Assembly (NCBI RefSeq): GCF_020009625.1
Contig: NZ_JAIHLP010000002.1
Span: 1,550,001-1,614,000, forward strand
Direction of reading: 5' to 3'
From: Leifsonia poae
GTDB lineage: Bacteria > Actinomycetota > Actinomycetes > Actinomycetales > Microbacteriaceae
DNA: 64,000 nucleotides
The notes below the pieces were generated by a model. That model saw only the letters and a list, made by a program, of their open reading frames with translations. It was not told where the DNA came from and searched no databases. The position numbers were made by a program, and so were the translations under genes. Below, piece after piece: positions 6,708 through 15,538 of the stretch (the first letter of the stretch is position 1; each line of letters begins with the position of its first letter).

Positions 6708-8558
6708 CTACTCGACCGTGACCGACTTGGCGAGGTTGCGCGGCTGGTCGACATCGAGACCTTTGGCGGCCGACAACTCCATCGCGAAGATCTGCAGTGG
6801 GACGACCGCCAGCAGCGGCTCGAACAGGGGGGCGGCCAGCGGGATGCGGATGACCTCGTCGGCGAACGGCAGCACGGCCGCGTCCCCCGCCTCGGCGATC
6901 GCGATCACGCGGGCGCCGCGGGCGCGGATCTCCTGGATGTTCGAGACGACCTTCTTGTGCATCTCATCCGACCAGCGGGGGCTCGGCACCACCACGAACA
7001 CGGGCTGGCCCGGCTCGATGAGCGCGATCGGCCCGTGTTTCAGCTCGCCGGCGGCGAACCCTTCGGCGTGGATGTAAGCGAGCTCCTTCAATTTGAGCGC
7101 ACCCTCGAGAGCGATCGGGTAGCCGACGTTGCGGCCGAGGAACAACACGGAGCGCGTGTCAGACATCCACTTGGCGAGCTGGGCGATGGCATCGTGCGAT
7201 TTCAGCACCTCGGCCACCTTTTCCGGAACCGCCGCCAGCTCGTCGATCGCGTCGCGCTGTGCCGCGTCTGACAGGGTTCCGCGCACCCGCGCCAGGTGCA
7301 GGCCGAACAGGTACAGCGCGGTGATCTGGGCGACGAACGCCTTCGTCGACGCGACGGCGACCTCCGGGCCGGCGTGCGTGTAGAGCGCCGCATCCGATTC
7401 GCGCGGGATGGTGGCACCCTGCGTGTTGCACACCGAGATCGTCTTGGCGCCGGCCTCGCGGGCGTACTTGACAGCCATCAGCGTGTCCATCGTCTCACCC
7501 GACTGGCTGATCGAGATGACGAGCGTGCTCGGCGTGATCACCGGCTCGCGGTAGCGGAACTCGTGGCTGAGCTCCACCGAGACGGGAACCCTGGCCCACT
7601 TCTCGATCGCGTAGCTGCCGACCATCCCCGCATACGAGGCGGTGCCGCAGGCGATGATGGTGATGCGGTCGATACCGGCGAGCAGCTCGTCGCCCAGCGA
7701 ATCGAGCTCGGGGATGTGCACGGTGCCGTCGACGAGACGGCCGCGCAGGGTGTTCGCCACCGCATCCGGCTCTTCGGCGATCTCCTTGGCCATGAACGAC
7801 GACCAGCCACCCTTCTCGGCGGCCGCCGCATCCCAGGCCACCTCGAACGGCTCGACCTCGACCGGGGCGCCGGTGAAGTCGGTGACCGAGACCGACTCGG
7901 GCGTGATCGTCACGATCTGGTCCTGACCGATGGCCATCGCGTGGCGGGTGTACTCGACGAAGGCGGCGACATCGGAGCCGAGGAAGTTCTCGCCTTCGCC
8001 CAGACCGATCACGAGCGGGGAGTTGCGACGCGCCCCCACGACGACATGCGGCTGGTCCTTGTGCAGCGCGAGCAGGGTGAACGCACCCTCCAGACGCGAG
8101 ACCACCCGGCGGAACGCCTCGTTGAGGTCGCCGGTCGTGCGGTACTCCCGGCCGAGCAGCACCGCGGCGACCTCGGTGTCGGTCTCCGATTCGAAGGTGA
8201 AACCGTCGGCGAGCAGCTCGTCTTTGAGCGTCGCGAAGTTCTCGATGATTCCGTTGTGGATGACCGCCAGCCGGCCCTCGTCTCCCAGATGCGGATGCGC
8301 ATTGCGATCGGTCGGGCCGCCATGGGTCGCCCAACGCGTGTGCCCGATCCCGGTGCCACCGTCGGGGATGGGGTGCTCTGCCAGGTCTGCGCGGAGCATG
8401 GCGAGCTTGCCCGACTTCTTGGCGGTATTGAGCCCGCCGTCGGGAGCGATCACCGCGATGCCGGCCGAGTCGTACCCGCGGTACTCCAGACGTTTCAAAC
8501 CGCCCAGAAGCACCTCGAGGCTCTTATCGGTACCGACGTACCCCACGATTCCACACAT
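6708..8558 (-). CDS. glmS: glutamine-fructose-6-phosphate aminotransferase (isomerizing)
   Basis: 616 residues. The start is fixed by MCGIVGYVG, where the cysteine after the initiator is the N-terminal nucleophile of the glutaminase domain; the longer frame upstream is spurious. Two SIS sugar-isomerase domains follow and the protein ends [13 protein letters not shown], the conserved C-terminus that closes the active site. It makes glucosamine-6-phosphate, the first step to UDP-GlcNAc; the next enzyme, glmM, is also in the window at 10011. It heads the minus-strand operon and has a leaderless-type promoter. Confidence 0.98.
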   Translation of the reverse strand: MCGIVGYVGTDKSLEVLLGGLKRLEYRGYDSAGIAVIAPDGGLNTAKKSGKLAMLRADLAEHPIPDGGTGIGHTRWATHGGPTDRNAHPHLGDEGRLAVIHNGIIENFATLKDELLADGFTFESETDTEVAAVLLGREYRTTGDLNEAFRRVVSRLEGAFTLLALHKDQPHVVVGARRNSPLVIGLGEGENFLGSDVAAFVEYTRHAMAIGQDQIVTITPESVSVTDFTGAPVEVEPFEVAWDAAAAEKGGWSSFMAKEIAEEPDAVANTLRGRLVDGTVHIPELDSLGDELLAGIDRITIIACGTASYAGMVGSYAIEKWARVPVSVELSHEFRYREPVITPSTLVISISQSGETMDTLMAVKYAREAGAKTISVCNTQGATIPRESDAALYTHAGPEVAVASTKAFVAQITALYLFGLHLARVRGTLSDAAQRDAIDELAAVPEKVAEVLKSHDAIAQLAKWMSDTRSVLFLGRNVGYPIALEGALKLKELAYIHAEGFAAGELKHGPIALIEPGQPVFVVVPSPRWSDEMHKKVVSNIQEIRARGARVIAIAEAGDAAVLPFADEVIRIPLAAPLFEPLLAVVPLQIFAMELSAAKGLDVDQPRNLAKSVTVE

Positions 8559-8601
8559 GCAGCCGATTTTAGCCTGGGCCGACACCCTAGACTTGTCGCC
8601 T
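8559..8601. promoter_or_regulatory. divergent leaderless promoters of glmS and coaA
   Basis: The 43-bp gap holds two -10 boxes back to back. On the minus strand TAAAAT (8571-8566) lies 7 nt before the glmS ATG. On the plus strand TAGACT (8588-8593) lies 8 nt before the coaA ATG. Neither gene has a Shine-Dalgarno sequence, so both mRNAs should begin at or next to the start codon. The -35 regions would fall inside the opposite gene. Confidence 0.6.
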
Positions 8602-9567
8602 ATGGCGGAGCACGGCACAGCACAGGGCGGATCCACAGGCAACGGCGATTCGTCGCCGTTCGTCGAACTGTCCCGATCCGATTGGTCCGAGCTCGCCCAG
8701 AGCACCCGGCTCCCGTTGAAGGAGACCGAGATCGTGCAGCTGCGCGGCCTCGGCGATCCGCTCGACATGCGCGAGGTCGAAGAGGTCTATCTGCCGCTGA
8801 GCCGCCTGCTCAACCTCTACGTCGGCGGGGCGAAGCAGTTGCACCGGGTGACCAGCCAGTTCCTCGGCGAACGGGCGGCGAGCACGCCGTTCGTGATCGG
8901 TGTCGCCGGTTCGGTCGCGGTCGGAAAGTCCACGATCGCCCGCCTGCTGCGGGAGCTGCTCTCCCGCTGGGACGACACCCCCCGCGTGGAACTCGTCACG
9001 ACCGATGGCTTCCTGCTGCCCAACGCCGAACTCGAGCGGCGAGGGCTGATGGAACGCAAGGGGTTCCCCGAATCATACGACCGCAAAGCCCTGCTGCGGT
9101 TCGTCACGGCCATCAAGAGCGGCGCACCCGAGGTGCGCGCGCCGTTCTATTCGCATCTCAGCTACGACATCGTGCCGGATGCGGAGATCGTCGTGCGCCG
9201 CCCCGACGTCCTCATCGTGGAAGGTCTGAACGTGCTGCAGCCCGCCGGTGGCGGCAATCGGCTCGCCGTGAGCGACCTGTTCGACTTCAGCGTCTACGTG
9301 GATGCGCGCACCCGCGACATCGCCCACTGGTACGAGGAGCGCTTCCTCAAGCTGCAGCGCGGAGCCTTCGCCAATCCGAAGTCGTACTTCCACCGGTTCG
9401 CCGAGCTCACCGAGGAGCAGGCGCGCAGCCGCGCGGCGGGGATCTGGAACAGCATCAACGAGCCCAACCTCACCCAGAACATCCGCCCCACCCGCTCGCG
9501 AGCCAAACTCGTGCTGCGCAAGGGCACCGACCACACCGTCAGCTCGGTCCTTCTCCGCAAGCTGTAG
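8602..9567 (+). CDS. coaA: type I pantothenate kinase CoaA
   Basis: 321 residues. It phosphorylates pantothenate, the first step of CoA synthesis. The P-loop reads [17 protein letters not shown], and the [10 protein letters not shown] and [10 protein letters not shown] stretches are typical of CoaA. The ATG at 8602 is preferred over in-frame codons further upstream because those lie inside glmS and a -10 box is placed 8 nt before it. CoA made here is the donor for the AcpS reaction encoded opposite. Confidence 0.96.
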   Translation: MAEHGTAQGGSTGNGDSSPFVELSRSDWSELAQSTRLPLKETEIVQLRGLGDPLDMREVEEVYLPLSRLLNLYVGGAKQLHRVTSQFLGERAASTPFVIGVAGSVAVGKSTIARLLRELLSRWDDTPRVELVTTDGFLLPNAELERRGLMERKGFPESYDRKALLRFVTAIKSGAPEVRAPFYSHLSYDIVPDAEIVVRRPDVLIVEGLNVLQPAGGGNRLAVSDLFDFSVYVDARTRDIAHWYEERFLKLQRGAFANPKSYFHRFAELTEEQARSRAAGIWNSINEPNLTQNIRPTRSRAKLVLRKGTDHTVSSVLLRKL

Positions 9568-9647
9568 CGGGCTCGTGTATCTGAGGTCGTTAAACCACGA
9601 GTCGTGAGGCTCTGGCCTGGGCGGCTCTGGTGCCGTAGTCATGAGGC

Positions 9648-9950
9648 ATGGGTACTCCTCGCTCTCGAGCCGCTGAGCTGTTCGGCACCCGGGTTCGCGA
9701 GGCGCGCGTGAAACTCGGTCTGAGCCAGGAGAACATCGCCAGCCTCGCCGATATGCACGTCACGAACTACGGCCGGATCGAGCGCGGCGAAGCCAATTGC
9801 GAACTGCACACGATCGTGCGCTTGGCCACCGCGCTCGACACCGATCCGGGCAGCCTGATCGCCGGGCTCTACGGCCCCGGCATGCTCCCCGGCCGTCGCC
9901 GCGCATTCTCCGCAGCCGACTTCATCGCCGCCCAGCGCGCAGCAGAGTAG
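9648..9950 (+). CDS. XRE-family DNA-binding protein
   Basis: A 100-residue protein with a Cro/C1-type helix-turn-helix over residues 10-70 (REARVKLGLSQENIASLADM, then YGRIERGEANCELHTIVRLA). The C-terminal 25 residues are basic and then acidic, with no known domain. Small regulators like this occur in many Microbacteriaceae, and the target is unknown. No antitoxin partner or phage gene is adjacent. TAGTCA lies 6 nt before the ATG, an imperfect version of the leaderless -10 seen elsewhere in the window. Confidence 0.8.
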   Translation: MGTPRSRAAELFGTRVREARVKLGLSQENIASLADMHVTNYGRIERGEANCELHTIVRLATALDTDPGSLIAGLYGPGMLPGRRRAFSAADFIAAQRAAE

Positions 9951-9957
9951 CGCCGCA

Positions 9958-10002
9958 CCGACCCCAGCCCCGCCGACCCCAGCGGTGCCGACCCCAGCGG
10001 GG
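9958..10002. repeat. three 15-bp tandem repeats
   Basis: CCGACCCCAGC starts at 9958, 9973 and 9988, exactly 15 bp apart. It fills the gap between the convergent XRE gene and glmM. The copies with flanking GGGG/CCCC could fold and help termination of either gene. Confidence 0.75.
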
Positions 10003-10010
10003 CCGGCGCG

Positions 10011-11372
10011 CTACAGGCTCAGGCGCTCGCGCACCACGTCGGCGAGTTCGTGCGCCAGACGCTCCGCCGTCTCCTGGTCAGCGGCCTCCACCATGACCCG
10101 AACAAGCGGTTCGGTGCCGGAGGGGCGCAGCAGAACGCGACCGGTGTCACCCAGCCCGGACTCCGCATCCTGCACGGCCGCCCGCAGCACCTCGTCGGTG
10201 TGCACGGCGTGGTGGTCGACGTTCTTCACGTTCACCATGAATTGCGGGTAGACCGTCATCGCCTTCGCCAACTCGCCCAGCGTCTTGCCCTGACGGGCCA
10301 TCTCGCTCAACAGGTGCAGCCCGGTGAGGATGCCGTCGCCGGTGGTCGCGAACTCGCGCATGATCACGTGGCCCGACTGTTCCCCACCCAGCGAGAAGTC
10401 GTGTTCGTTCATCTCTTCGAGAACGTAGCGGTCGCCGACGGCGGTCTCCACGACGCGGATGCCGTGCTCCCTCATGGCGATCTTGAGCCCGAGATTGCTC
10501 ATCACGGTAGCGACGAGGGTGTTGTCGCGCAGCTTGCCCCGCTCGGCCATGCCGATCGCGAGGATGGCCATGATCTGGTCGCCGTCTACCACGTTGCCGT
10601 CGGCGTCGATGGCGAGGCAGCGGTCGGCGTCGCCGTCGTGGGCGATTCCGACATCGGCGCCCGCTTCGAGCACGGCCCTCGCCAGGTTGTCCAGGTGGGT
10701 CGAGCCGACGCCGTCGTTGATGTTCATGCCGTCGGGCGAGTCGCCGATCACGGTGACGCGGGCGCCGGCATCCGTGAAGACCTCGGGCGAAACCCCGGCA
10801 GCGGCGCCGTGGGCGCAATCGAGTACGACATGGATGCCGTCGAGCCGGTGCGGCAGACTTGCCAGCAGGTGCACCACGTAGCGGTCTTCCGCGTCGGCGA
10901 ACCGGCGGATGCGACCGACAGAGGCACCGGTGGGAGCCAGCTTCTCGAGGGCGAGATGCTCCTCGATGCGGTCCTCGACGACATCCGGAAGCTTGGTGCC
11001 GCCGCGGGCGAAGATCTTGATGCCGTTGTCGGGTGCCGGATTGTGCGACGCCGACACCATCACGCCGAAGTCGGCGTCGATGTCGGCGATCAGGTACGCC
11101 GCGGCAGGAGTCGGGATGACGCCGGCGTCGAGCACGTCGATGCCCGAGCTGGCGAGCCCGGCCGCGACAGCGGCCGAGATGAACTCGCCCGAGACACGGG
11201 GGTCACGGGCGACGATGGCCACCGGGCGTCTGCCGGCGGCACGCCGCGCCTCCGCGCTGCGGCCTTGCGTCAGAACAGCAGCAGCTGCCTGAGCAAGGCC
11301 GAGCGCGAGGTCGGCGGTGAGGATACCGTTTGCGAGTCCGCGGACTCCGTCGGTTCCGAAAAGGCGTGGCAT
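10011..11372 (-). CDS. glmM: phosphoglucosamine mutase
   Basis: 453 residues, the usual length. It converts glucosamine-6-phosphate to glucosamine-1-phosphate on the route to UDP-GlcNAc. The phosphoserine loop [15 protein letters not shown], the metal-binding DGDADR motif and the late phosphate-binding [14 protein letters not shown] are all present. It follows rpsI by 27 nt, the classic rplM-rpsI-glmM order. A TAGGCT -10 lies 7 nt before its ATG, so it may also have its own leaderless promoter. Confidence 0.98.
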   Translation of the reverse strand: MPRLFGTDGVRGLANGILTADLALGLAQAAAAVLTQGRSAEARRAAGRRPVAIVARDPRVSGEFISAAVAAGLASSGIDVLDAGVIPTPAAAYLIADIDADFGVMVSASHNPAPDNGIKIFARGGTKLPDVVEDRIEEHLALEKLAPTGASVGRIRRFADAEDRYVVHLLASLPHRLDGIHVVLDCAHGAAAGVSPEVFTDAGARVTVIGDSPDGMNINDGVGSTHLDNLARAVLEAGADVGIAHDGDADRCLAIDADGNVVDGDQIMAILAIGMAERGKLRDNTLVATVMSNLGLKIAMREHGIRVVETAVGDRYVLEEMNEHDFSLGGEQSGHVIMREFATTGDGILTGLHLLSEMARQGKTLGELAKAMTVYPQFMVNVKNVDHHAVHTDEVLRAAVQDAESGLGDTGRVLLRPSGTEPLVRVMVEAADQETAERLAHELADVVRERLSL

Positions 11373-11402
11373 GAACCGAAGCCTAAGCGTTCGGGACGCT
11401 TA
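11373..11402 (-). promoter_or_regulatory. hairpin over the rpsI stop, overlapping a glmM -10 box
   Basis: TAAGCGT - TCGGG - ACGCTTA (11384-11402) is a perfect 7-bp inverted repeat that includes the rpsI stop codon. Its glmM-proximal arm runs into TAGGCT (11385-11380), a -10-like box 7 nt before the glmM ATG. Read-through RNA would fold here, while a local promoter could start glmM separately. Confidence 0.45.
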
Positions 11403-11897
11403 GCGCTTGGAGAACTGCGACGCCTTGCGGGCCTTCTTGAGACCAGCCTTCTTGCGCTCGATGACGCGAGCATCACGAGTGAGGAAGCCGGCCTTCTTGA
11501 GGATGGCACGGTTGTTCTCGCGGTCGATCTCGTTCAGCGCACGGGCGATCGCCAGACGCAGCGCGCCGGCCTGACCCGAGGGGCCACCGCCGGTGATGCG
11601 GGCGACGACGTCGTAGCCGCCGATGAGGTCGAGGACCTTGAACGGGTCGGTGATGAGCTGCTGGTGCAGCTTGTTCGGGAAGTAGTCGGCGAACTCACGG
11701 CCGTTGACCGTGATGGTGCCGGAGCCCGGAACGAGGCGCGCGCGGGCGATGGCCTGCTTGCGACGTCCGACGGCGGCACCGGGAACGGTGAGCACGGGAC
11801 GCTGCGCCTGGGGGGCCTCGCTGGCCGGGGTCTCAGTCGAGTAGGACTCGACGGTGTCGGCCTGAGCCGACTCGATGCTGTCTGCGATCTTCGCCAC
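11400..11897 (-). CDS. rpsI: 30S ribosomal protein S9
   Basis: 165 residues. The S9 core starts around [15 protein letters not shown] and ends in the conserved ASQFSKR tail that reaches the P-site tRNA. The first 40 residues are a Ser/Thr/Glu-rich extension common in Actinobacteria. It is co-transcribed with rplM, 47 nt upstream. Confidence 0.98.
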   Translation of the reverse strand: MAKIADSIESAQADTVESYSTETPASEAPQAQRPVLTVPGAAVGRRKQAIARARLVPGSGTITVNGREFADYFPNKLHQQLITDPFKVLDLIGGYDVVARITGGGPSGQAGALRLAIARALNEIDRENNRAILKKAGFLTRDARVIERKKAGLKKARKASQFSKR

Positions 11898-11944
11898 GAT
11901 GGTGATAATCCTTTGTCTCTAAGTCAGAAGGGTCTGCTGGCGCG

Positions 11945-12391
11945 CTACTGCGCGACCTGGCCGAGGGTGTACGGCTTCGGCTGCTGGGCGGCGTGCGGGT
12001 GCTCGCTGCCCGTGTAGACCTTCAGCTTGCGGAGCTGGGCGCGGCCGATCGAGTTCTTGGGGAGCATCCCGCGAACAGCCTTCTCCACAGCGCGGATCGG
12101 GTTCTTCTCGAGGAGCTCGGCGTAGGTGACGGCCGAGAGGCCACCCGGGTAGCCCGAGTGACGGTAGGCCTTCTTCTGCTCCGCCTTGGCGCCGGTGAGG
12201 GCGACCTTGTCGGCGTTGATGATGATCACGAAGTCGCCCGAGTCCATGTGGGGGGCGAACGTCGGCTTGTGCTTTCCACGGAGGAGAGCGGCGGTGTGGC
12301 TGGCGAGACGGCCGAGCACGACATCGGTCGCGTCGATGACGACCCAGTCACGCTGGATCTCGTCTGCCTTCGGGGTGTAAGTGCGCGTCAC
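11945..12391 (-). CDS. rplM: 50S ribosomal protein L13
   Basis: 148 residues, the normal length, starting MTRTYTPK and carrying the [15 protein letters not shown] motif of L13. It is an early-assembly protein of the large subunit. It is first in the rplM-rpsI(-glmM) operon, with a strong promoter about 140 nt upstream. Confidence 0.98.
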   Translation of the reverse strand: MTRTYTPKADEIQRDWVVIDATDVVLGRLASHTAALLRGKHKPTFAPHMDSGDFVIIINADKVALTGAKAEQKKAYRHSGYPGGLSAVTYAELLEKNPIRAVEKAVRGMLPKNSIGRAQLRKLKVYTGSEHPHAAQQPKPYTLGQVAQ

Positions 12392-12533
12392 AGTAGTGGC
12401 TGCTTTCTGTATCGAACGGAGGTGTTCGTGAATCCCACTCCAGGGCGGTTTCCACCTCGATGAGGCGAGAACCGAACGTTCGGAGGGCTCACGTTCGTGT
12501 GTCGCGCCGCCAGGGCGCGGACACCAAGGGTCA

Positions 12534-12563
12534 ATACTACGCGAGCGACGGGATGCGGGTCAA
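12534..12563 (-). promoter_or_regulatory. rplM-rpsI promoter
   Basis: On the minus strand TTGACC (12563-12558), 18 nt, TAGTAT (12539-12534). It is one of the two best sigma70-type promoters in the window. The predicted leader to the rplM ATG is about 135 nt and includes a bulged hairpin at about 12498-12523. Confidence 0.75.
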
Positions 12564-12664
12564 ACCGCGCCCCCTGCCACCGGTGGCGGGTTGTTCTCAG
12601 CCCTGGGGCTGAATCCTGGCCGAACCTGCTGCAGGCGCGCCACTCTGCCTCTAGCGTGAAGGCC

Positions 12665-13915
12665 ATGAAGCAACTCCTCCTCCGCGGACAGGTCTACCTC
12701 GACGCCGTCATCGCCGTGGCGTTCCTCCTCTTCTGGTCGGTCGCCGAGGCCGGGCGGCATCAACTGGTTCCCGGCACGCGCTCGATCGAGGCGCCGTGGT
12801 GGGCGGCTCTGACCCTCACGGCCGTCGCCATCGCCCTCTGCCGACGGTTCCCGGTCTGGGCGATGGGCGTCACCATCGCCACGCTCGTCGGGCAGTTGCT
12901 GTTCCCCTCGGCGGTCTTCACCGATTCGTCGGTTGCGGCGTACGGCGGATTCCTTCTGATCATCGCCGGCGTGAGCGCCAGCGTGCCGCCACGGCTGAGG
13001 GTCCTCTCCATCGGCTTCGCCGTGTTCGTCGCGGCCGGCGTGTCCGGACTCCTCTGCCGATCATGGTGGTCGGACTCCTGGCCGTCGCAGATGCGCTTCT
13101 ACGATGACGCCGGCACCGTCGTCGGCAATCGCATCGCGATCGTCTCCGGGTGCGTCGTGCTCGTCGCGGTCGCCTGGTTCCTCGGGTTCCTCGCCCGGGT
13201 GTGGCAGCAGAAGCTGCAGGACGACCGCATATTGGCAACGACGACACGGGAACTGCAGCGGGCCGAGGTGGATCTGCTCGTCTCCAGCGAGCGCGACCGC
13301 ATCGCCCAGGATGTGCACGACATCATGGCGCACTCGCTCTCGGTGATCATCGCCCAGGCCGACGGCGCCCGGTTCGTCGCGGCCCGTCGGCCCGAGGCCG
13401 TGACCGGCTCGCTGGAGAGCATCGCGACCTCGGCCCGCACATCGCTCACCGAGGTGCGGATGCTCATCGAGTCGCTGGTGTCCGATCCGGTCGGTCACTC
13501 CAACCCCGCGCTCGCCGACATCGACGAGCTCATCGAGCGGATGCGCGCCGCCGGCCTCGAGGCCACCGTCGAGCGGTTCGGCGACGCCGCGCCCCTCACG
13601 GCAACCCAGGAGCTCGCCGCCTACCGCATCGTGCAGGAGGGGCTCACGAACGCGCTCAAGCACGCCGGACCGGCCGCGACAGCGCGGGTGGTCTTCGACT
13701 GGCGCGGCACCGGTCTCGCCCTCACGATCGCCTCGAACGGCGACGGGGATGGCGCCGATGCCGAGCCCACCACCCGGGGCCGCGGGGTGTACGGGATGCG
13801 CGAACGTGCCCGCCTCGCCGGCGGCTGGCTCACAGCCGGTCCCGATGACGAGGACTCCACCGGGTATCTGGTCACCGCCTACCTGCCCACCGAGCTGGTG
13901 GCGGCGGGAGCATGA
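12665..13915 (+). CDS. NarL-type sensor histidine kinase
   Basis: 416 residues. About five membrane helices fill residues 10-175 with little extracellular loop. A HisKA_3 dimerisation domain follows, with the motif RDRIAQDVHDIMAHSLSV (phospho-acceptor H218). The C-terminal HATPase domain has an N-box at EGLTNALKHAG and the late GRGVYGMRERA glycine motif. It is a DesK/LiaS-like kinase that autophosphorylates and passes the phosphate to the response regulator encoded 4 nt into its end. The signal sensed is unknown. The ATG at 12665 has TAGCGT-GAAGGCC just before it. Confidence 0.9.
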   Translation: MKQLLLRGQVYLDAVIAVAFLLFWSVAEAGRHQLVPGTRSIEAPWWAALTLTAVAIALCRRFPVWAMGVTIATLVGQLLFPSAVFTDSSVAAYGGFLLIIAGVSASVPPRLRVLSIGFAVFVAAGVSGLLCRSWWSDSWPSQMRFYDDAGTVVGNRIAIVSGCVVLVAVAWFLGFLARVWQQKLQDDRILATTTRELQRAEVDLLVSSERDRIAQDVHDIMAHSLSVIIAQADGARFVAARRPEAVTGSLESIATSARTSLTEVRMLIESLVSDPVGHSNPALADIDELIERMRAAGLEATVERFGDAAPLTATQELAAYRIVQEGLTNALKHAGPAATARVVFDWRGTGLALTIASNGDGDGADAEPTTRGRGVYGMRERARLAGGWLTAGPDDEDSTGYLVTAYLPTELVAAGA

Positions 13916-14301
13916 ACGCCATCCGCGTCGCGATCGCCGACGACCAGGTGCTGTTCTGCTCAGGCGTGCAGATGCTGATCGAGTCTCAATCCGACCTCGC
14001 CTTCGCCGGCGCCGCCCACGACGGGGTCGCCGCCGTCGACCTGGCCGCCCGGGAACGCCCGGATGTGCTGCTGATGGACATCCGGATGCCGCGCCTCGAC
14101 GGCATCGAGGCCACCGAACGCATCGTGCAGGCCGCCGGGGACGCGGCCGACGCGCCGAAGGTGATCGTGCTCACCACCTTCCACCGCGATGAGGCCGTCG
14201 CGAGAGCCATCCACGCGGGTGCGCACGGGTTCCTGATGAAGGACACGACGCCGGAGTTCGTTCTCGCGTCGATCCGCATCGTGCACTCGGGCAGTCCGTG
14301 A
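13912..14301 (+). CDS. response regulator, receiver domain (frame broken before the HTH)
   Basis: 129 residues forming a complete CheY-like receiver: DD at 10-11, phospho-acceptor D56 in LLMDIRMP and K110 in GFLMKD. It overlaps the kinase by 4 nt (ATGA). The frame stops at TGA 14299 exactly where the linker to a LuxR-type HTH should continue; the next frame begins with a GTG overlapping that stop. The two parts together are about 219 residues, the normal size of a NarL-type regulator. Either one base (a G near 14297) is missing from the read or the gene really is split. Confidence 0.85.
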   Translation: MNAIRVAIADDQVLFCSGVQMLIESQSDLAFAGAAHDGVAAVDLAARERPDVLLMDIRMPRLDGIEATERIVQAAGDAADAPKVIVLTTFHRDEAVARAIHAGAHGFLMKDTTPEFVLASIRIVHSGSP

Positions 14302-14570
14302 TCGCCCCCAAAGACACCGCCGAGCTCTTCCGCGCCCCCGGCTCGGCGGTGCGGCGACCGGCCGAAGAGACGCTCGACCCGTTGTCGGCTCGCGAACGGG
14401 AGGTTTTCCTGCTCGCCTCGCGCGGACTCAGCAACGCGGAGATCGGGGAGGTCTCGTTCATCAGCGAGGCGACGGTGAAGAGTCATATGCGCAGCATCCT
14501 GGCGAAACTCCAGCTCACCTCGCGTGTGCAGCTCGTGGCCTTCGCCTACGAGAACGGTCTCGTGCGTTAG
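14298..14570 (+). CDS. LuxR/NarL-type HTH half of the response regulator
   Basis: 90 residues. LSAREREVFLLASRGLSN then EIGEVSFISEATVKSHM and RSILAKLQLTSRVQLV are the GerE-type helix-turn-helix that binds DNA once the receiver is phosphorylated. As read it would start at GTG 14298, overlapping the receiver stop as GTGA. It may therefore be made by translational coupling, but a one-base deletion that split a normal gene is more likely. The 3' end overlaps the convergent truA by 4 nt. Confidence 0.8.
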   Translation: MIAPKDTAELFRAPGSAVRRPAEETLDPLSAREREVFLLASRGLSNAEIGEVSFISEATVKSHMRSILAKLQLTSRVQLVAFAYENGLVR

Positions 14571-15460
14571 CGTTCGGCGGATGCGGGCTGCAGCGAGCGC
14601 AGGGCGCGCGTCTGCTCGGCCCGGATGGCGAGACCGACGTCGTCCGGATACCCGACCTGAATGAGGGTGAGCCCGCGCGCCGGCATCACCCGGAACAGGT
14701 TGCTGCCCCGTCGGCGTTCGTCGCGCAGTTCGGCCACGGCGTCGAGCTCCAGTTTGCCCTCGCCGACGGCGACGCAGGCGCCGACCAGGGAGCGGACCAT
14801 GCTGTGGCAGAACGCGTCCGCCTTCACCTCGGCGACGAGCACACCGTTGTCGTCCCGGCGCCAGCCGAAGGTGAGAAGCGTGCGGATGGTCGTCGCGCCG
14901 ATCCTCGGCTTGCAGTAGCTCGCGAAGTCGTGAAGGCCGAGCAGGCTGAGTGCTGCCGCATCCATCGCCGCCTCGTCCAGTTCGACGGGCACCCACGTCG
15001 TCCGGTGGCGTTGCAGCGGGTCGCGTGTCGACCGGGTGTCGGCGACCCGGTACTCGTACCGACGCCAGATGGCCGAGAAACGCGCATCGAACCCGGCGGG
15101 CGCCACGGTGACCGAACCGAGCACGATGTCGGCGACCGGGCCGAGGATGCCGTTGATGCGTCGCCCGAGCACGGTCGCCGCATCCGACGGCACCGTGTTG
15201 CCGCGTTTCCGAACGAGGCTCGCGACCTGCTCGGGGCTCAGATCGACATGGGCGACCTGTCCGACGGCGTGCACGCCGGCATCGGTGCGCCCGGCTACGG
15301 TGAGCCTCGGGGCGTCGCCGTGACGGCGGAAGATCGTCGCGAGGGCGGCCTCGATCTCCCCCTGCACCGTGCGGGCGCCCGGCTGGCGGGCCCATCCGTT
15401 GAATCCGGTGCCCTGGTAGGCGATGTCGAGGCGAAAACGGGTCGGCGCCAGGTCAGTCAC
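14567..15460 (-). CDS. truA: tRNA pseudouridine(38-40) synthase
   Basis: 297 residues from the GTG at 15460. TruA isomerises U38-U40 in the anticodon stem. VAGRTDAGVHAVGQVAH carries the catalytic aspartate (D60). The GTG start is chosen over an in-frame start nine codons earlier because TACAAT lies 6 nt before it, making a leaderless transcript likely. It is not next to rplQ here, although the pairing is common elsewhere. It overlaps the response regulator's 3' end by 4 nt. Confidence 0.94.
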   Translation of the reverse strand: MTDLAPTRFRLDIAYQGTGFNGWARQPGARTVQGEIEAALATIFRRHGDAPRLTVAGRTDAGVHAVGQVAHVDLSPEQVASLVRKRGNTVPSDAATVLGRRINGILGPVADIVLGSVTVAPAGFDARFSAIWRRYEYRVADTRSTRDPLQRHRTTWVPVELDEAAMDAAALSLLGLHDFASYCKPRIGATTIRTLLTFGWRRDDNGVLVAEVKADAFCHSMVRSLVGACVAVGEGKLELDAVAELRDERRRGSNLFRVMPARGLTLIQVGYPDDVGLAIRAEQTRALRSLQPASAER

Positions 15461-15472
15461 ACCACAATTGTA
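15461..15472 (-). promoter_or_regulatory. leaderless -10 of truA
   Basis: TACAAT (15472-15467 on the minus strand), 6 nt, GTG. It is the closest match to TATAAT among the leaderless-type boxes of this window. Confidence 0.6.
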
Positions 15473-15538
15473 GGGAAGCGCCGACACTGTCAGGAGGCGT
15501 TGTTATCGTGGAGGGTCTCTCTGCCAGACCTTCCCGCT

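Noticed and set aside
8559..8601. glmS ribozyme/riboswitch upstream of glmS
   Set aside because: The gap before glmS is only 43 bp and holds promoters; there is no room for the ribozyme, which is typical of Firmicutes.
14804..15538. Upstream extension of the acyltransferase frame
   Set aside because: It runs antisense through truA and reads as compositional noise; the family N-terminus begins shortly after ATG 15539.
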